Source: Streptomyces sp. NBC_00271 (GTDB lineage Bacteria > Actinomycetota > Actinomycetes > Streptomycetales > Streptomycetaceae). Taken from it: a stretch of DNA of 64,000 bases. The position numbers and the translations under genes were made by a program. The notes under the pieces were generated by a model, which searched no databases, was not told the DNA's origin, and saw only the letters and a program-made list of their open reading frames with translations. The stretch is taken from positions 7,998,001 through 8,062,000 of the forward strand of contig NZ_CP108070.1 of NCBI RefSeq assembly GCF_036178845.1. Reading direction: 5' to 3'. This document shows positions 1 to 8,114 of this stretch, one piece after another (position 1 is the first letter of the stretch; the number at the start of each line of letters is the position of its first letter).

Positions 1-360
1 GGCCTCCGCCTTGGTGGAGCGGAAGGTCATGGTCGGGAACTCGTCGATCTTGAAGAAGTCGGAGCTCTTCAGGTGGCCGTCACGGTCCGCGGAGCCCGTC
101 TCGATGCTTTCCATCTTGACGTCGATCGTGGCGGTGGACTTGGACGGGTCCGTGCCGTCCAGGTGCAGGGTGCCGTCGAAGTCCTGGAAGTAGCCCTTGA
201 CGTTCGTCACCATGGCGTGACGGGCGACGAAACCGATCTCCGAGTGGGACGGGTCGATCGTGTATTCGCCGGTGAGCGCGGCGAGTTCGGGGCTCACAGC
301 GGCGGGGGCGGTGGTCGCGGCGGCGGGGGTGTCGGTGGTCTTGCGGCCGAAGATGCCCAT
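1..360 (-). CDS. YceI-family lipocalin-like protein, C-terminus beyond window
   Basis: The first 120 codons are visible and the gene runs off the left edge. After a short Ala/Thr-rich start (MGIFGRKTTDTPAAATTAPA) the YceI signature appears: GEYTIDPSHSEIGFVARHAM, then VKGYFQDFDGTLHLDG and TATIDVKMESIETGSADRDGHL. YceI proteins are small beta-barrels that bind isoprenoid or other amphipathic ligands. No signal peptide is seen, so this copy is probably cytoplasmic, as is common for Streptomyces members. The ATG at 360 is the only sensible start and lies about 65 nt from a TTGAA-type palindrome that may be an operator. The family is clear; the physiological role is not. Confidence 0.85.
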   Translation of the reverse strand, partial: MGIFGRKTTDTPAAATTAPAAVSPELAALTGEYTIDPSHSEIGFVARHAMVTNVKGYFQDFDGTLHLDGTDPSKSTATIDVKMESIETGSADRDGHLKSSDFFKIDEFPTMTFRSTKAEA

Positions 361-424
361 GACGTGCTCCTAGGGGGACGGGTCGCGGTTTCGTCGGGAA
401 GCCGAAAGCCGCGGCAGAGAGTTT

Positions 425-484
425 GTTGAAGATTCAACGAGGCCAACAAGGGAGACAGTAGACCTATTCCGTTCAAGTTTCAAC
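425..484. promoter_or_regulatory. Two TTGAA/TTCAA elements upstream of yceI
   Basis: GTTGAAGATTCAAC (425-438) is a perfect 6-bp inverted repeat with a 2-nt spacer. GTTCAAGTTTCAAC (471-484) reuses the same half-sites in direct arrangement. Spacing and sequence resemble operators of MarR-type repressors, which often control yceI genes in actinomycetes. No MarR gene is in the window, so the cognate regulator is inferred only. Confidence 0.45.
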
Positions 485-788
485 ATCATCCGCCATGTGT
501 TTACGACGTTACGTCGCGCTTCGTCGACCCGCTTCCCGGCGGTCACTCTCCGCTCTCCCGCGGCAGCCCGCGTATCCTCGCTCCACCTGGACGGGGGTCG
601 GGCGGACGGTGCGGTGTACGCCGAACGGGTGCCGTGCAAGGCGCCGTGTCACTCTAGGGATGGCATGGGCCCCTCACGAATGTGAGCGGACTCTCAGCCC
701 GCGGCTTTGTGTGACCTCTACAAGCCAGATGCCCTCTGAGCAGTCAGATCGCCTGCATCCCGTCGCGGTTCTGTTCAGGGGTACCAGG

Positions 789-829
789 AAAACGGGCCGG
801 AGACTGTACGGAGTCGACGGCCCGGTTTT
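789..829. terminator. Stem-loop upstream of accB
   Basis: AAAACGGGCCG (789-799) pairs with CGGCCCGGTTTT (818-829) with one bulged base. The T-run follows the stem on the plus strand. It lies just before the accB promoter and may insulate accB from upstream plus-strand transcription. The rest of 439-788 shows no gene: reading frames there lack Streptomyces codon bias. Confidence 0.5.
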
Positions 830-843
830 CTTGTTCGACTTCG

Positions 844-849
844 TATGGT
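844..849 (+). promoter_or_regulatory. -10 element of accB, probably leaderless
   Basis: TATGGT sits six bases before the accB ATG (856), and there is no purine-rich ribosome-binding site in front of the ATG. A start site about 7 nt after the -10 would put the first transcribed base at or next to the start codon. No good -35 is visible. Confidence 0.45.
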
Positions 850-855
850 CGCTAC

Positions 856-2445
856 ATGACCGTTTTGGATGAGGCCGCACCCTCAGGCGAACCCACGGAC
901 GCACGCGGGCGCGTGGCCGAACTGCACGCGATTCGTGCGGCGGCGCTGCGAGGACCCAGCGAGAAGGCGACCGAGGCGCAGCACGCCAAGGGCAAGCTGA
1001 CCGCCCGGGAGCGCATCGCCCTGCTGCTGGACGAAGGCAGCTTCCAGGAGGTCGAGCAGTTGCGCCGGCACCGGGCGACCGGGTTCGGTCTGGAGGCCAG
1101 GAAGCCGTACACCGACGGTGTCGTCACCGGCTGGGGCACGGTGGAGGGCCGTACGGTCTTCGTCTACGCGCACGACTTCCGTATCTTCGGCGGTGCGCTG
1201 GGCGAGGCGCACGCCACGAAGATCCACAAGATCATGGACATGGCCATCGCGGCCGGCGCGCCGCTGGTCTCCCTCAACGACGGTGCGGGCGCCCGCATCC
1301 AGGAGGGCGTGAGTGCGCTCGCCGGCTACGGCGGCATCTTCCAGCGCAACACGAAGGCGTCGGGCGTCATCCCGCAGATCTCGGTGATGCTCGGCCCGTG
1401 CGCGGGCGGCGCCGCCTACAGTCCCGCGCTGACGGACTTCGTGTTCATGGTCCGCGAGACCTCGCAGATGTTCATCACCGGCCCCGACGTCGTCAAGGCG
1501 GTCACCGGCGAGGAGATCACCCAGAACGGGCTCGGCGGCGCCGACGTCCACGCGGAGACCTCCGGTGTCTGTCACTTCGCGTACGACGACGAGGAGACCT
1601 GCATCGCGGAGGTGCGCTACCTCCTGTCGATGCTCCCGCAGAACAACCGCGAGAACCCGCCGCACGCGACCTCGCAGGACCCCGCGGACCGCCGCTCGGA
1701 CGTCCTCCTGGACCTGGTCCCGGCGGACGGCAACCGGCCGTACGACATGACGAAGGTCATCGAGGAGATCGTCGACGACGGCGACTGCCTGGAGGTCCAC
1801 GAGCGCTGGGCCCGCAACATCATCTGCGCGCTGGCCCGCCTTGACGGCCAGGTGGTGGGCATCGTCGCCAACCAGCCGCAGTCCCTCGCGGGCGTGCTGG
1901 ACATCGAGGCCTCCGAAAAAGCTGCGCGCTTTGTCCAGATGTGTGACGCTTTTAATATTCCGATCGTCACCCTCCTGGATGTTCCCGGATTCCTGCCCGG
2001 GGTCGACCAGGAGCACGGCGGGATCATCCGGCACGGCGCCAAACTGCTGTACGCGTACTGCAACGCGACGGTGCCGCGGATCTCGCTCATCCTGCGCAAG
2101 GCGTACGGAGGTGCCTACATCGTCATGGACAGCCAGTCCATCGGGGCCGACCTCACCTACGCCTGGCCCACCAACGAGATTGCCGTGATGGGTGCGGAAG
2201 GTGCGGCCAACGTCATCTTCCGTCGGCAGATCGCCGAGGCCGCCGACCCCGAGGCCATGCGCGTACGCATGGTCAAGGAGTACAAGGCCGAACTCATGCA
2301 CCCCTACTACGCGGCCGAGCGGGGCCTGGTCGACGACGTCATCGACCCGGCGGAGACCCGCGAGGTGCTGATCCGCTCCCTGGCCATGCTGCAGTCCAAG
2401 CACGCGGACCTGCCCTCCCGCAAGCACGGCAACCCCCCGCAGTAA
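856..2445 (+). CDS. accB: Acyl-CoA carboxylase carboxyltransferase beta subunit (AccB type)
   Basis: The 529-residue protein transfers the carboxyl group from biotinyl-carrier protein to acetyl- or propionyl-CoA, giving malonyl- or methylmalonyl-CoA for fatty acid and polyketide synthesis. It has the usual two crotonase-fold halves: the oxyanion-hole segments GAGARIQEGV with MLGPCAGGAAYSPAL in the N half, and DVPGFLPGVDQEHGGIIRHG with KAYGGAYIVMDS in the C half. Residue 422 (codon 2119-2121, ATC) is Ile. In S. coelicolor the equivalent residue is Asp422 in propionyl-specific PccB and Ile422 in the dual-substrate AccB, so this is called AccB. accE follows directly. The biotinylated alpha subunit is not in the window. 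The start probably lacks a leader. Confidence 0.95.
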   Translation: MTVLDEAAPSGEPTDARGRVAELHAIRAAALRGPSEKATEAQHAKGKLTARERIALLLDEGSFQEVEQLRRHRATGFGLEARKPYTDGVVTGWGTVEGRTVFVYAHDFRIFGGALGEAHATKIHKIMDMAIAAGAPLVSLNDGAGARIQEGVSALAGYGGIFQRNTKASGVIPQISVMLGPCAGGAAYSPALTDFVFMVRETSQMFITGPDVVKAVTGEEITQNGLGGADVHAETSGVCHFAYDDEETCIAEVRYLLSMLPQNNRENPPHATSQDPADRRSDVLLDLVPADGNRPYDMTKVIEEIVDDGDCLEVHERWARNIICALARLDGQVVGIVANQPQSLAGVLDIEASEKAARFVQMCDAFNIPIVTLLDVPGFLPGVDQEHGGIIRHGAKLLYAYCNATVPRISLILRKAYGGAYIVMDSQSIGADLTYAWPTNEIAVMGAEGAANVIFRRQIAEAADPEAMRVRMVKEYKAELMHPYYAAERGLVDDVIDPAETREVLIRSLAMLQSKHADLPSRKHGNPPQ

Positions 2446-2502
2446 CCCTGCGGATCCTTCGCGGTACCGCCGCGGAAACCTCTCTCACGGAGACTGAAAC
2501 CT

Positions 2503-2697
2503 ATGGACACCCCTGACATCCGCGTCGAGAAGGGCCACGCCGAGCCCGAGGAAGTCGCCGCCATCACGGCCATCCTCCTGGCCCGCGCCGCCGCCCAGCC
2601 GGACACCACCCCCACCCACCGTGGCCGTGCGAAGGCCGGCTGGCGCCGCCTGGAGCGCGAGCCCGGCTTCCGCGCCCCGCACAGCTGGCACGGCTAG
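2503..2697 (+). CDS. accE: Acyl-CoA carboxylase epsilon subunit
   Basis: This 64-residue protein has the actinomycete epsilon-subunit pattern, with VEKGHAEPEEVAAITAILLARA followed by a short basic C-terminus ending GFRAPHSWHG. Epsilon subunits bind the beta hexamer and stimulate the alpha-beta carboxylase complex; they exist only in actinobacteria. The ATG at 2503 follows a GGAGA-type site. The gene is 57 nt after accB and ahead of a strong terminator, so the two form one transcription unit. Confidence 0.9.
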   Translation: MDTPDIRVEKGHAEPEEVAAITAILLARAAAQPDTTPTHRGRAKAGWRRLEREPGFRAPHSWHG

Positions 2698-2713
2698 CCT
2701 CCGGCGCCTCAGC

Positions 2714-2757
2714 AAAGGGGAAGGGCCCGCTCTGTGAAGAGCGGGCCCTTCCCCTTT
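2714..2757 (+). terminator. Terminator of accB-accE
   Basis: A perfect 20-bp stem (2714-2733 with 2738-2757) closes a GTGA tetraloop. The arms begin AAAGGGGAAGGG and end CCCTTCCCCTTT, so A/T ends serve both directions. It lies 16 nt after the accE stop. Confidence 0.93.
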
Positions 2758-2805
2758 GTCCGTGTCCCGGGGCTGTCTTTGTCCCAGGGCAGAAGTAGGG
2801 GGCAG

Positions 2806-2846
2806 AAGTAGGGGCCCTCTCCACCGAGTGGAGAGGGCCCCTACTT
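2806..2846 (-). terminator. Terminator of the proximal conservon
   Basis: A perfect 19-bp stem (2806-2824 with 2828-2846) with a CGA loop ends 22 nt before the cvnD2 stop. It faces the accE terminator. A 10-nt direct repeat, AGAAGTAGGG (2791-2800 and 2804-2813), overlaps its left arm. Confidence 0.9.
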
Positions 2847-2868
2847 GTTGCTTCGCCGCGCGGAAGCG

Positions 2869-3450
2869 CTACCGCAGACGTGCCATCAGGGCGTGCTCGA
2901 CCAGCGTGATCAGCGCCGACTTCGCGTCGGCGCGGTGCCGGGCGTCCGTCGTGATGATCGGCGTGTCGGGGCCGATCTGAAGGGCTTCACGGACCTCGTC
3001 CGGGTTGTAGGGCTGGTTGCCGTCGAAGCCGTTGAGGGCGATGACGAACGGCAGGCCGCTGTTCTCGAAGTAGTCGACCGCGGGGAAGCAGTCGGCGAGA
3101 CGGCGGGTGTCGACCAGGACGATCGCGCCGATGGCGCCGCGGACCAGGTCGTCCCACATGAACCAGAAGCGGTCCTGACCGGGGGTGCCGAACAGGTACA
3201 GGATCAGGTCCTGGTCCAGGGTGATGCGGCCGAAGTCCATGGCGACGGTGGTCGTCGTCTTGTCTCCGGTGTGCGTGAGGTCGTCGATGCCCGCGGACGC
3301 GGACGTCATGACGGCCTCGGTACGCAGCGGGTTGATCTCCGAGACGGCCCCGACGAACGTGGTCTTGCCCACGCCGAAGCCGCCCGCCACCACGATCTTC
3401 GCGGACGTGGTGGAGCGGGAAGGCCCTCCGCTAGAGCTTGCGAAGTCCAC
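2869..3450 (-). CDS. cvnD2: Conservon Ras/Arf-like GTPase CvnD
   Basis: The 193-residue small GTPase has a P-loop GGFGVGKTTF (about residues 23-32), switch/G3 region DFGRI followed by LYLFGTPGQDRF, and a G4-like NGFD. It is the downstream GTPase of a conservon, a bacterial complex at the membrane that resembles a G-protein-coupled system, with CvnA as sensor and CvnB/CvnC as adaptors. The GTG start lies inside the end of cvnC2 (20-nt overlap), implying translational coupling. It is almost identical to the GTPase at 8115-8690. The number 2 assumes the S. coelicolor order (SCO5537-5540 as cvn2). Confidence 0.93.
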   Translation of the reverse strand: MDFASSSGGPSRSTTSAKIVVAGGFGVGKTTFVGAVSEINPLRTEAVMTSASAGIDDLTHTGDKTTTTVAMDFGRITLDQDLILYLFGTPGQDRFWFMWDDLVRGAIGAIVLVDTRRLADCFPAVDYFENSGLPFVIALNGFDGNQPYNPDEVREALQIGPDTPIITTDARHRADAKSALITLVEHALMARLR

Positions 3451-4021
3451 TGAGCACCCTTTCGAGCAAAGTCACGTCTGGCTGGCCGCCGGCGTTCTCG
3501 TCGCCGCCGGGCTGATGGATGGCGACCAGGCCCGCCTCCGCCAAGTCGGCGACGAGAATCCTGGCCACACCGAGAGGGATCGTCAGCAGCGCCGAGATTT
3601 CGGCCACCGACTTGATCTCCCGGCAGAGGTTGCAGATCCGCTGATGTTCGGGCAACTGGCCCTGCATCTGGTGCGGTTGTGCGGTGGTGTGCACCAGTGC
3701 CTCGATGGCGAGCTGGTAGCGGGGCCTGGTGCGGCCGCCCGTCATCGCGTACGGGCGCACCAGAGGGTTGTTCGACGATCCCGCGGGCGCCGCCTCGGGG
3801 GTGCGTCGCTGAGGCTGCACAGGCTGGATGCGCGGCGCCGGCGGCTGGTCGTACGGCGAGGGGCCGGGGCCCTGCGGTGCGTACGGCTGCTGGCGCCGGT
3901 GGCTGGGCGCGGAGGGGAAGTTGAATCGGTTCGGGTTCTGTGAACCGTCACCCTGGCCCTGCCCCTGGCCGGGGCCGTACGACCAGTTGCCCGAAGACGA
4001 ACCGCCTGGGGGTGTTGCCAC
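3431..4021 (-). CDS. cvnC2: Conservon DUF742 protein CvnC
   Basis: This 196-residue protein has an N-terminal Gly/Gln/Pro-rich disordered arm of about 85 residues. The DUF742 domain follows (LVRPYAMTGGRTRPRYQLAI to the C-terminus) and includes a winged-helix-like segment, ICNLCREIKSVAEISALLTI, with PLGVARILVADLAEAGLV. DUF742 proteins are conservon adaptors. The arm is absent from the 132-residue paralogue at 8671-9069. The GTG at 4021 has a strong AGGAGGAGAAA site. The gap to cvnB2 is about 95 nt and holds no further gene. Confidence 0.92.
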   Translation of the reverse strand: MATPPGGSSSGNWSYGPGQGQGQGDGSQNPNRFNFPSAPSHRRQQPYAPQGPGPSPYDQPPAPRIQPVQPQRRTPEAAPAGSSNNPLVRPYAMTGGRTRPRYQLAIEALVHTTAQPHQMQGQLPEHQRICNLCREIKSVAEISALLTIPLGVARILVADLAEAGLVAIHQPGGDENAGGQPDVTLLERVLSGLRKL

Positions 4022-4115
4022 TTTCTCCTCCTCCGACTGTGCCGGGCACCCATCACTGTGGGACCGCGTCCCGAAACCTTACGGCCCCGGGACGCCAAAA
4101 CGCACGGTCTGTCTG

Positions 4116-4538
4116 TTAGTTGAGAAGGCTCCCTTGGAGCTCCGCTCGAAGATCCGGGGTCAGAACCGTACCGGCACGGTCCACCAGAAGGGCCATCTCG
4201 TACCCGATGAGACCGATGTCCGCTTCGGGATGTGCAAGGACCGCGAGCGAGGAACCATCAGAAATGGACATGAGGAAGAGGAATCCTCGCTCCATCTCCA
4301 CAACTGTCTGGTTCACGCTGCCGCCCTCGAAGATGCGGGACGCGCCCGCGGTCAACGAGGTCAGCCCGGACGCGACGGCCGCGAGCTGGTCGGCGCGGTC
4401 ACGGGGAAAGCCTTCGGACATCGCCAGAAGGAGTCCGTCGGCGGAGACCACCACCGTGTGGGACACCCCGGGGGTGTTGTCCACGAAGTTGGTGATCAAC
4501 CAGTTGAGGTTCTGCGCCGCCTGGCTCATCGGGCTCAC
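4116..4538 (-). CDS. cvnB2: Conservon Roadblock/LC7 protein CvnB
   Basis: This 140-residue Roadblock/LC7 protein has LNWLITNFVDNTPGVSHTV, then VSADGLLLAMSEGFPRDRAD and QLAAVASGLTSLTAGASRIF. Such domains dimerise and act as GAP-like or scaffold partners for small GTPases. The GTG at 4538 is chosen because it begins one base after the cvnA2 stop, has AGGAGCG at the right distance, and gives the same 140 codons as the paralogue at 9181. An ATG three codons later is the alternative. It is coupled to cvnA2. Confidence 0.92.
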   Translation of the reverse strand: MSPMSQAAQNLNWLITNFVDNTPGVSHTVVVSADGLLLAMSEGFPRDRADQLAAVASGLTSLTAGASRIFEGGSVNQTVVEMERGFLFLMSISDGSSLAVLAHPEADIGLIGYEMALLVDRAGTVLTPDLRAELQGSLLN

Positions 4539-4539
4539 A

Positions 4540-7500
4540 CTAACGCTCCTGGTTGTAGGTGCTGTCAGGACCGAAGCCCTGGCCGTTCGTGTCACTACCT
4601 GCATTGCGTCCCTGCTGGACGCCGCGGCGCAGGTTGCTCAGCCTGCCCCGGATGTCCTCGGGAGCGCGGGAGACCTGAGGGCCGCCCTGTGGGGTCGTTT
4701 CCGCGGTTCCCTCGACCAGATTGGCCTTGGGCACCCGCCGGGGAAGACCGGACGAGGTGACCCCGCCCGCCTTGGGCTTCTTGAGCTGCTCGGCGCGCTG
4801 CCAGCGGTTGTCGTTGGACGTACGCCAGTCGCCGTCGCCATTGCTCGCGGTGGCCGCGGGCGGTGCCTGAACCCCCTGGGTGCCCTGGTCCACGGGCCGC
4901 TGGCCGTTGGTGCCGCTCGCGGTGGATCCGCGGCGCGGCAGCCCGGCGTCGGTCAGCTCATGGGGGGCGGAGGAGGTCGGTCCCGGACGGCTGAAGCCTA
5001 CGCGGTCCTGCTCACTCACGTCAGCGGCCTGCGAAGATTCCGCTTCGGGAGCGTACCCGGACGGGTAACCGTTCCGGTACGACTCCTGCTGCGGCCAGTC
5101 GTCCTGGTAGGACGGCTCGTCGAAGGCCGAGAAGGTGTCCGAAGCGGAACTCCGGGCTCCCGTGTGCTCCTCCTGGACCGGCTCCGCATACGCGGGTTCC
5201 GGGTAGCCGCCGTTCGACGGGAAGTACGTCTCGTCGTACGTCCCCTGCTGCGGTTCCTCGTACCCCGTCTGCTGGTCGTACGAGGCCTGCTGCTCCTCGT
5301 AGGCACCCTGGCCGTTGTCGTACCCGGGCTGCCCGTTGCCGAAGGAGGCCTGAGCGTCGTCGTACGCGGGCTGGGGGGCCTCGAAGTCCTCCTGGTACCT
5401 CGGCGGCTCGATGGCCTCCGGCTGGCCCTGTGCCTGGGCCTCCAGGGCCGCACGGCGCTCCTCACGCATCAGCGAGCGCCCGACGGGGTCCAGCTCCCGG
5501 ATGTCGTCGGGGACCTCCGTGTAGCGGCTGTCGTCGAAGCCGAGTTCGGCGGCGGTGCGCATCGGCTGGGCCTGGGACTGGAAGGCCTGCTCCGGCTGGA
5601 AGCTCTGCGGCTCCGGGATGATCTGCGAGACGGTGAACTCGTCGCGCTGGAGCTGCTGTTCGCCGCCGCCACCACCGTGGGTGATCGCGTCGGGGAGCAT
5701 GACGAGCGAGGTCGTACCGGCCTGCTCGCCGGAGGGGCGCAGCTGGACGCGGATGCCGTGCCGGTCGGACAGCCGGCCGACCACGAACAGGCCCATGCGC
5801 TGCGAGATCGCGGCGTCCACGGTCGGCGGGTTGGCCAGCTTGTGGTTGATGTCCGCGAAGTCCTCGGCGGTGAGGCCGATGCCCTTGTCGTGGATCTCGA
5901 CCATGATGCGGCCGTCGGGCAGCCGGGTCGCGGTGACGCGGACCTTGGTCTGCGGGGAGGAGAACGTGGTGGCGTTCTCCAGGAGCTCGGCGAGCAGGTG
6001 CACGAGGTCGGTCACGGCGCGGCCGTGGATCTCGGCCTCCGGGACGCCGGAGAGCTCGATGCGCTCGTACTGCTCCACCTCGGAGGAGGCGGCGCGCAGG
6101 ACGTCCACGAGGGGCACCGGCTGGTCCCAGCGGCGGCCCGGCTCCTCACCGGCGAGGACGAGGAGGTTCTCGCCGTTGCGGCGCATACGGGTCGCGAGGT
6201 GGTCCAGGCGGAAGAGGTTCTCCAGCTGGTCCGGGTCGGCCTCGTTGTTCTCCAGGTCGGTGATGAGGGTCAGCTGGCCCTCGATCAGGGACTGGTTGCG
6301 GCGCGACAGGTTGGTGAAGATCGCGTTGATGTTGCCCCGCAGGAGGGCCTGCTCGGCGGCGAGCCGGACGGCCTCGCGGTGGACCTGGTCGAAGGCGCGG
6401 GCGACTTCGCCGATCTCGTCCGTGGTGGTGATCGGGATGGGCGTGACACGGGTGTCGACGCGGCCCGGGTCGGTGCGCGAGAGCTGGTCGACCAGCATCG
6501 GCAGACGCTGCTCGGCGACCCCGAAGGCCGCGTTGCGCAGCTGGCGCATCGCGCGGCTCATCTGGCGGGCCATGAGTCCGGCCAGGATGAAGGCGGCGAG
6601 CAGGGCGATCACGACGATGGCGCCGTTGATGTAGGCCCGGCGCTGGGCGTCGGAGGCGATGCTTCCGGCGTCGTTGACGGCCCGGTCGATGAGTTCCTTC
6701 TCGACCTGGCTGTAGCCCTGGAACTTGAGGGTGGCGGCGGCCATCCACGTCTCAGAAGTGATGCCCTGAGCGGCGAGCTGGGTGGGCGTGGCGCCGCTTG
6801 CGATCGCCTGGATCATCCCATTCATGTCGGGCGGCGCCACGAAGGTCCCGCCCTCGGCCTCGGTCTTGCTCTTGGCCGCAGCCAGCTGGCTCTTGCCCTC
6901 GGCGGTCTTCTCCGCCATGACCTGCTTGAGCCGGGCTTCGTCCTGCTCGGTGCCGCCGGAGACGTACTCCTGGAGAGCGATGTTCTCCAGGTACGCGTAC
7001 GAGGTGAAGGAGGTGACCTGCAGCGCGTGGTTCTTCGTGTCGGTGCTGGGCTTGACGATCAGGTGGGTGCCGATCGAGCGCTGCAGCGACTCGGCGCCCT
7101 TGGCGAGCGCGATGGCGTACACCGAACGGCCGTAGCTCGTGATGTTGCCCGTGCCGAGGCCGAGTTCGTTCGAGAACTCCATCAGCAGGTGCTCGACGGT
7201 GACGTAGCCCTCTTCGGTCTGCACCGGGTCCATGGACTTGGTGAAGGCGAGTTTGCGGATCTGGTCCAGCTGGGGCTCGGCCTTCACCACCAGGCTCAGC
7301 CGGCGCTCAAGACCCTGCTTGGCCGGCATGCCGACGACTTCCTTGTGGAAGGCGTCGGCCATCTGGTCGGTGGTCGCGCGGACCTGCTTGACCGCGGCGT
7401 TGTTCCGGTCGTTCTTGAGCAGTGGCTTGGCGGACACGTCGCGCTCGTTGAGCAGAGCCTCGGCGTAGTCGCTGGCGGCCGCCACGATCTTGGCGACCTT

Positions 7501-7764
7501 TTCGGCGTCGCGAGCCTCCTGCCAGGTGTCGATCGAGTTCTTCACCTGGAAGCCGCCCATGATGAGGCCGACGATCACAGGTATGAGCAGGATCGCGTTC
7601 AGCCTGGTGGGTACGCGCCAGTTACGGGGGGACATACGACCGCCGCTCGGCGGGGGCGCCGGCGTGGGCTCCGGGACGGGCACCTGCGCGGGCGCCGCGC
7701 CGCGCGGCGGCGGGGTGAAGTTGCCCCGTGCCAACGGCTCGGGACCGTTCTTGCTTCGCCTCAC
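4540..7764 (-). CDS. cvnA2: Conservon sensor histidine-kinase-like protein CvnA
   Basis: The protein is about 1074 residues long. In order it has a short Pro-rich cytoplasmic start, a first membrane helix (LNAILLIPVIVGLIMGGFQV), a large extracellular nitrate/nitrite-sensing-like helical domain, a second membrane helix (AIVVIALLAAFILAGLMA), a HAMP-like linker, and a GHKL ATPase domain with N-box LLAELLENATTFSSP and G boxes EIHDKGIGL and GLFVVGRL. The last 350 residues or so are disordered and rich in Gln, Tyr and Pro. The phosphoacceptor His region is replaced by LSRRNQSLIEGQLTLI, as in other CvnA proteins. GTG 7764 is chosen because codon bias is poor further upstream. It heads the cvnABCD operon. 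Confidence 0.93.
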   Translation of the reverse strand: MRRSKNGPEPLARGNFTPPPRGAAPAQVPVPEPTPAPPPSGGRMSPRNWRVPTRLNAILLIPVIVGLIMGGFQVKNSIDTWQEARDAEKVAKIVAAASDYAEALLNERDVSAKPLLKNDRNNAAVKQVRATTDQMADAFHKEVVGMPAKQGLERRLSLVVKAEPQLDQIRKLAFTKSMDPVQTEEGYVTVEHLLMEFSNELGLGTGNITSYGRSVYAIALAKGAESLQRSIGTHLIVKPSTDTKNHALQVTSFTSYAYLENIALQEYVSGGTEQDEARLKQVMAEKTAEGKSQLAAAKSKTEAEGGTFVAPPDMNGMIQAIASGATPTQLAAQGITSETWMAAATLKFQGYSQVEKELIDRAVNDAGSIASDAQRRAYINGAIVVIALLAAFILAGLMARQMSRAMRQLRNAAFGVAEQRLPMLVDQLSRTDPGRVDTRVTPIPITTTDEIGEVARAFDQVHREAVRLAAEQALLRGNINAIFTNLSRRNQSLIEGQLTLITDLENNEADPDQLENLFRLDHLATRMRRNGENLLVLAGEEPGRRWDQPVPLVDVLRAASSEVEQYERIELSGVPEAEIHGRAVTDLVHLLAELLENATTFSSPQTKVRVTATRLPDGRIMVEIHDKGIGLTAEDFADINHKLANPPTVDAAISQRMGLFVVGRLSDRHGIRVQLRPSGEQAGTTSLVMLPDAITHGGGGGEQQLQRDEFTVSQIIPEPQSFQPEQAFQSQAQPMRTAAELGFDDSRYTEVPDDIRELDPVGRSLMREERRAALEAQAQGQPEAIEPPRYQEDFEAPQPAYDDAQASFGNGQPGYDNGQGAYEEQQASYDQQTGYEEPQQGTYDETYFPSNGGYPEPAYAEPVQEEHTGARSSASDTFSAFDEPSYQDDWPQQESYRNGYPSGYAPEAESSQAADVSEQDRVGFSRPGPTSSAPHELTDAGLPRRGSTASGTNGQRPVDQGTQGVQAPPAATASNGDGDWRTSNDNRWQRAEQLKKPKAGGVTSSGLPRRVPKANLVEGTAETTPQGGPQVSRAPEDIRGRLSNLRRGVQQGRNAGSDTNGQGFGPDSTYNQER

Positions 7765-7935
7765 TCGACCAACAACCTCTCGGCGTCGGCACCTACGTTG
7801 TGCCGCGGTGTCTCCAGCGCCCTTGACTACTGGGCAGTTCAGCGCATTCCAGCACGTCAGGCGGCGCCCTTCCAAACACTCGGAACCGCTTGTTCCGGGT
7901 GACGTATCCCCTAGATAAAACGGTCATAAAGAGCG

Positions 7936-7957
7936 AGCCCCGTCAAAAGACGGGGCT
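7936..7957. terminator. Terminator between the two conservons
   Basis: AGCCCCGTC and GACGGGGCT form a perfect 9-bp stem around AAAA, followed by TTTT on the plus strand and preceded by GCGAGC. On the minus strand it lies about 160 nt after the distal cvnD, so it can separate the two units. The rest of 7765-8114 holds no gene. ACGACA/TGTCGT (8080-8093) is a second, weaker inverted repeat just after cvnD1. Confidence 0.7.
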
Positions 7958-8114
7958 TTTGTGAGCGCAGCGACACCGAATGACCGCGATGCGTGTCGGT
8001 GTCCACCGAATTCCATGTCGAAACGTTATGAACACTGTGGCCGACCGTGTCAAACGACACAGCCGGCTCCAATGTCCCTACGACAACTGTCGTATGAAGC
8101 TGTCGACTTGAGTG

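Noticed and set aside
883..2427. Long minus-strand frame opposite accB
   Set aside because: It is the antisense shadow of a conserved enzyme with high third-position GC; no ribosome site or family resemblance.
4120..7902. 1260-codon plus-strand frame over the conservon
   Set aside because: It runs antisense to cvnA2 and cvnB2, which show intact domain motifs; such shadows are usual at this GC content.
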